Positions 42,527-45,254 of a stretch of DNA of 45,254 nt are shown here, one piece after another (position 1 is the stretch's first letter; each line of letters begins with the position of its first letter). Made by a program: the position numbers and the translations under genes. Source of the DNA: CAZAKZ01 sp964485695. Lineage in GTDB: Bacteria; Planctomycetota; JAFGQW01. Under the pieces are notes generated by a model. The model was not told the origin of the DNA. It worked only from the letters and a program-made list of their open reading frames with translations, and did no database searches. The stretch lies in assembly GCA_964485695.1 (NCBI GenBank), contig CAZAKZ010000032.1, forward strand, positions 1 to 45,254, in the 5' to 3' direction.

Positions 42527-44935
42527 CTACTGATGGATGCGTGTGATGACTCCGTTGGAGAATCCCCCGGATACTCCGTTGTACACGAACGTCTGGATGT
42601 AGAAATTCATCCCCTTGAGCGCCGACACGTTGGGGATGGGCAGACTCGGGGTCGCTGTGCCCGTGCTGTTTGTGTAGACATTGAACACAGCCATGGCCCA
42701 TGGGTGGACGAGCAGGGAACCGAGGGAGCCCTGCTTGAGCGAGAAGGGCATCAGGGCCAGCCCCAGGACGCCGATTGAGGAGGCCGGAGCGTTCTCGATC
42801 TTGAACGAGGCGGTTCCCCCGATGGCCGGCGTGCCCAGACCGGTGAGGGTGAGCTGTGTCTTCGTGATGTCGAGGCCGTCGTACGCCAGGTGGCTTCCCG
42901 GCGCGGGCAGGTTGAGGGCGCGGGGTGTGGGGCTGGGGAAGGTGACCCAGGTGCTCGGGGAACCCACCATCCTGCCCGTGGAGACGTCCGCCTGCTGGGC
43001 GCCGAAGGTGACGGTGTCGAGGCGCGTTTTTCCGTCCTTGTCGAAGAAGTGGATCGATTCACCGCCTGCGCTCAGCTTGAAGTTGGTGTGCAGCGGGCCG
43101 TCGTTCTGGTCCTCGTCCGCCCAGACCACCAGGGTCTGACCCGGCTGGAGGATGAAACCGGTGGGGAACGCCCACTTGGTCGGGTTATCGAGCTTGTCGG
43201 TCAGGTAGCATCCTGTCAGGGTGAAGGCGGTGGTGCCGGTGTTCGTGAGTTCGATCCAGTCCTCGAACTCGTTCTTCTCGTCCTTGATGCCGGTATCGTT
43301 CTTGGCCACGAACTCGTGGATCTGCACCGGGCTGGTGCCCGATTTCGGCTGCACGGAATACGAGTATGTGACAAATCCGGCGCGGGCAGGGTCAAGGGCC
43401 ATGCCGCCGCCGTTTGCAGTCGCCCGGATGTAATACCTGACCGTGGCGCCGACCCCGACCGGCGGGATGGAACCGCCGTAGATCCCGTCGTTCGCCACGC
43501 CGTCGTTGTGCTTGCCGTCGTCATACAGGGTGGATACACCGCCGGAGTAGACCACCTCGGACAGGGATATGCCCGCCGCTGCCTTGATCGTCACCTTGAT
43601 CCACACGGTCTCGGTCTCGGTGGGACTGGCCGGCAAGTGGGAGACCTGGGAGATCACAGGCACTGTTTTATTGATGTTGTAATGAGAGTTCAGGTAGGCT
43701 GCCCGTGCTTCGATGAACGGTTTCAGACCGGGCACCCAGCGGCCGCCCGGCCCGCCGCCGGAGAGGCGCAGGTCCTGGGTGACGTTCTGAGAGAAGTACG
43801 TGCTCGAGTAGAGCTTCTTGGTGTCGGCCAGGACGTCCTGACGGATCAGGTTCTGATACTTCGTCACCAGCGGACTCACCGCAGCCCAGCTGAATGACTC
43901 CTTCAGCAGGGTCCGTATATGGGCGAGGTACTGCTCCCGCCACGTGGAGACACCGAGTAGCTTCGCCACCAGGGGCCGGCCGGAATAATTCGTGTCCTGA
44001 TACGTCGGCGAGAGTTGCTGGAGCTGCTGGATGCTCTTGCCTTCGGAGAACACCCCGAAGGCCTCGTTCAGGTCCCAGGGAACCATGTTGAACACGTTTG
44101 CGGCCTCGTCCTGGTAGGTGAAGTAGTTCTGCCCCCGGCCGATGTAGCTGTCGAGGTTGCACAGGACGTTGTTCAGGGCGATGAACCAGAGCGCCCGATC
44201 CACGTCCAGCACCCCGGGGAGCACCTGGGGGAGCTGCTGGGTGGAGGTGTTGTTGAGCTTGTCGATCATCGTGACGAGGTTGTTCCAGGCGGTCTGCTCG
44301 TCGCCCGATTTCAGCTCATAGCTGTTCTTGTAGGACGTGGGATTCGATCCCAGCCACTGGAGGGAGGAACTCGATGTAGTATTCCCCTCGCCCTTGAAGT
44401 TGTTGCCGCCGTCTTCGCCAAAGGCTTCGTCCAGAAATTCAGTGTTCGCCTGCTGGACGTTCACGTAGACCCCCCAGTACTGATTGTTGATGTAGAGCTT
44501 GACGAAGTTGGCCTTCGGGGCGGGCATGAAACGGCGAAAGATCTCGTAGGAGACCACCTCGCGAACGAAGGTCGGGTCCAGGAAGGCGTTGTTCAGGTTG
44601 AGGGTCTTGTATCCGTACAGACGCTGGCTCGGAACGAAGGAGTCGGTGCTCAGGTTGAAGGATTTCTTCTGGGAGCTGCCAATGCTCCGGTAAGAGGAGT
44701 TGCCCTTAAACCGGACTCCGATGTCTGGGTATGGCTTTCCGTCAACCGTGAGGTCGGCCTTGATGTCGGTTTTCGTGCTGTAGTTATTCGTGAGTTGTTG
44801 CCACCAGTCGACCTGCTTGAATGTCAGATAGAGACTGCGGACCATGGTCATGTCGTAGAGGTCCGGGGTCTGGCCGTGCACCGGTGAACCTGATAGAGAG
44901 AGGGCCATGGCAAAGACAACGAGCATGATTCGCAT
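42527..44935 (-). CDS. Secreted CotH-kinase / lamin-tail-domain protein (paralogue 2)
   Basis: 802 residues, same architecture as the protein at 15660-18083: signal peptide (about 1-21), CotH domain (RFKGNSSYRSIGSSQKKSFN; PWDLNEAFG), a YDDGKHNDGVANDGIYGGSI domain, a lamin-tail domain (HEFVAKNDTGIKDEKNEFED, then ELTNTGTTAFTLTGCYLTD), and the C-terminal module ending with NFYIQTFVY. Start ATG 44935 with GGAG 8 bases upstream; ATG 44959 adds a hydrophilic leader. The two copies are clearly diverged at protein level, so the duplication is not recent. No operon partner: a terminator separates it from the ELWxxDGT gene. Confidence 0.88.
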   Translation of the reverse strand: MRIMLVVFAMALSLSGSPVHGQTPDLYDMTMVRSLYLTFKQVDWWQQLTNNYSTKTDIKADLTVDGKPYPDIGVRFKGNSSYRSIGSSQKKSFNLSTDSFVPSQRLYGYKTLNLNNAFLDPTFVREVVSYEIFRRFMPAPKANFVKLYINNQYWGVYVNVQQANTEFLDEAFGEDGGNNFKGEGNTTSSSSLQWLGSNPTSYKNSYELKSGDEQTAWNNLVTMIDKLNNTSTQQLPQVLPGVLDVDRALWFIALNNVLCNLDSYIGRGQNYFTYQDEAANVFNMVPWDLNEAFGVFSEGKSIQQLQQLSPTYQDTNYSGRPLVAKLLGVSTWREQYLAHIRTLLKESFSWAAVSPLVTKYQNLIRQDVLADTKKLYSSTYFSQNVTQDLRLSGGGPGGRWVPGLKPFIEARAAYLNSHYNINKTVPVISQVSHLPASPTETETVWIKVTIKAAAGISLSEVVYSGGVSTLYDDGKHNDGVANDGIYGGSIPPVGVGATVRYYIRATANGGGMALDPARAGFVTYSYSVQPKSGTSPVQIHEFVAKNDTGIKDEKNEFEDWIELTNTGTTAFTLTGCYLTDKLDNPTKWAFPTGFILQPGQTLVVWADEDQNDGPLHTNFKLSAGGESIHFFDKDGKTRLDTVTFGAQQADVSTGRMVGSPSTWVTFPSPTPRALNLPAPGSHLAYDGLDITKTQLTLTGLGTPAIGGTASFKIENAPASSIGVLGLALMPFSLKQGSLGSLLVHPWAMAVFNVYTNSTGTATPSLPIPNVSALKGMNFYIQTFVYNGVSGGFSNGVITRIHQ

Positions 44936-45072
44936 GAACGGGCTCCATTCGTTCGGCAAAGCGTGGATGTGACCCCAACCTCAAGCTCGAACTGGCGAGG
45001 GGTAAACCAGGGTCGTGGAGAAAAGTTTCGGAGTCGTAATATTTTCCGGTGGGGCCGCCCGCTCCCGGAGAA

Positions 45073-45213
45073 TCAGTTCAGCACGAACCAGTGGGTGTTC
45101 GTGACCGTGCGCACCGACGCCCCGTCGTGAATGATCCCGGCCACGAACACGGTGATGCCCAGGCCGCCGGGCAATCCCGGCGGCAGGTTCACCCGGGCCG
45201 CTGAGGGATCCCC
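45073..45213 (-). pseudogene. Orphan C-terminal module fragment at the right edge
   Basis: 46 codons ending in TGA at 45073, with an in-frame TGA just upstream at 45214-45216. The translation (VNLPPGLPGGLGITVFVAGI, then THWFVLN) is the last part of a C-terminal beta module like those on the secreted proteins here. No start or ribosome binding site exists. It is a 3' remnant cut off at the AT-rich edge sequence. Confidence 0.55.
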
Positions 45214-45254
45214 TCATTTTTTGTTAACTTATTTTGCGTAACACATTGTCTTCC
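45214..45254. other. AT-rich sequence at the right edge
   Basis: About 41 bases far richer in A+T than anything nearby, beginning exactly where the gene fragment stops. It could be a junction with inserted or foreign DNA outside the window, or a promoter region. Confidence 0.4.

Overview
The window is a 45 kb piece of a high-GC bacterial chromosome. I infer Planctomycetota or a near relative. The evidence is a cluster of very large exported proteins (two CotH-kinase/lamin-tail proteins, an ELWxxDGT-repeat protein, beta-propeller-like proteins), a HZS_alpha-type haem/SUMF1 fusion, a MauG-type dihaem protein, and a shared C-terminal module on many secreted proteins. No rRNA, tRNA, CRISPR array, integrase or intact insertion sequence was seen, so the lineage is an inference from protein content.

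Layout. 1-1845 (minus): a partial Rpn-family nuclease and an orphan response regulator with a Cro/C1-type output domain. 2004-9617 (minus): a six-gene, tightly overlapping sugar operon, ytfQ - GH127 - ytfR - ytfT - yjfF - alpha/beta hydrolase. It joins a galactofuranose-type ABC importer to a beta-L-arabinofuranosidase-family enzyme. 9969-12984 (plus): the three-subunit proton-translocating transhydrogenase pntAA-pntAB-pntB, closed by a strong bidirectional terminator. 13067-21736: secreted or lipoprotein genes, a sugar-nucleotide reductase, a CotH protein, and a protein built of about twelve 30-residue GDDTY-type repeats.

22105-31865 (minus) is the most unusual part. It is one apparent operon of seven genes: a VOC-fold protein, DhaK-like and DhaL-like kinase subunits, an LsrF-like thiolase/aldolase, an exported D-lyxose-isomerase-type cupin lipoprotein, a 1350-residue propeller/c-haem/SUMF1 protein with a HZS_alpha-like core, and a dihaem MauG-like protein. 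It reads as an isomerase-kinase-aldolase pathway joined to periplasmic redox proteins. A palindromic MITE/REP-like element sits between dhaL and dhaK and supplies the dhaK stop codon.

31968-32311 holds two decayed 3' gene ends. 32512-39538 (plus) holds a lipoprotein and a 2011-residue alpha-2-macroglobulin-like protein with a thioester motif and a long unexplained tail. 39553-40432 (minus) is an AbiEii-type toxin/antitoxin-like pair. 40564-44935 (minus) holds an ELWxxDGT-repeat protein and a second CotH protein. A third orphan C-terminal fragment lies at 45073-45213 beside an AT-rich right edge.
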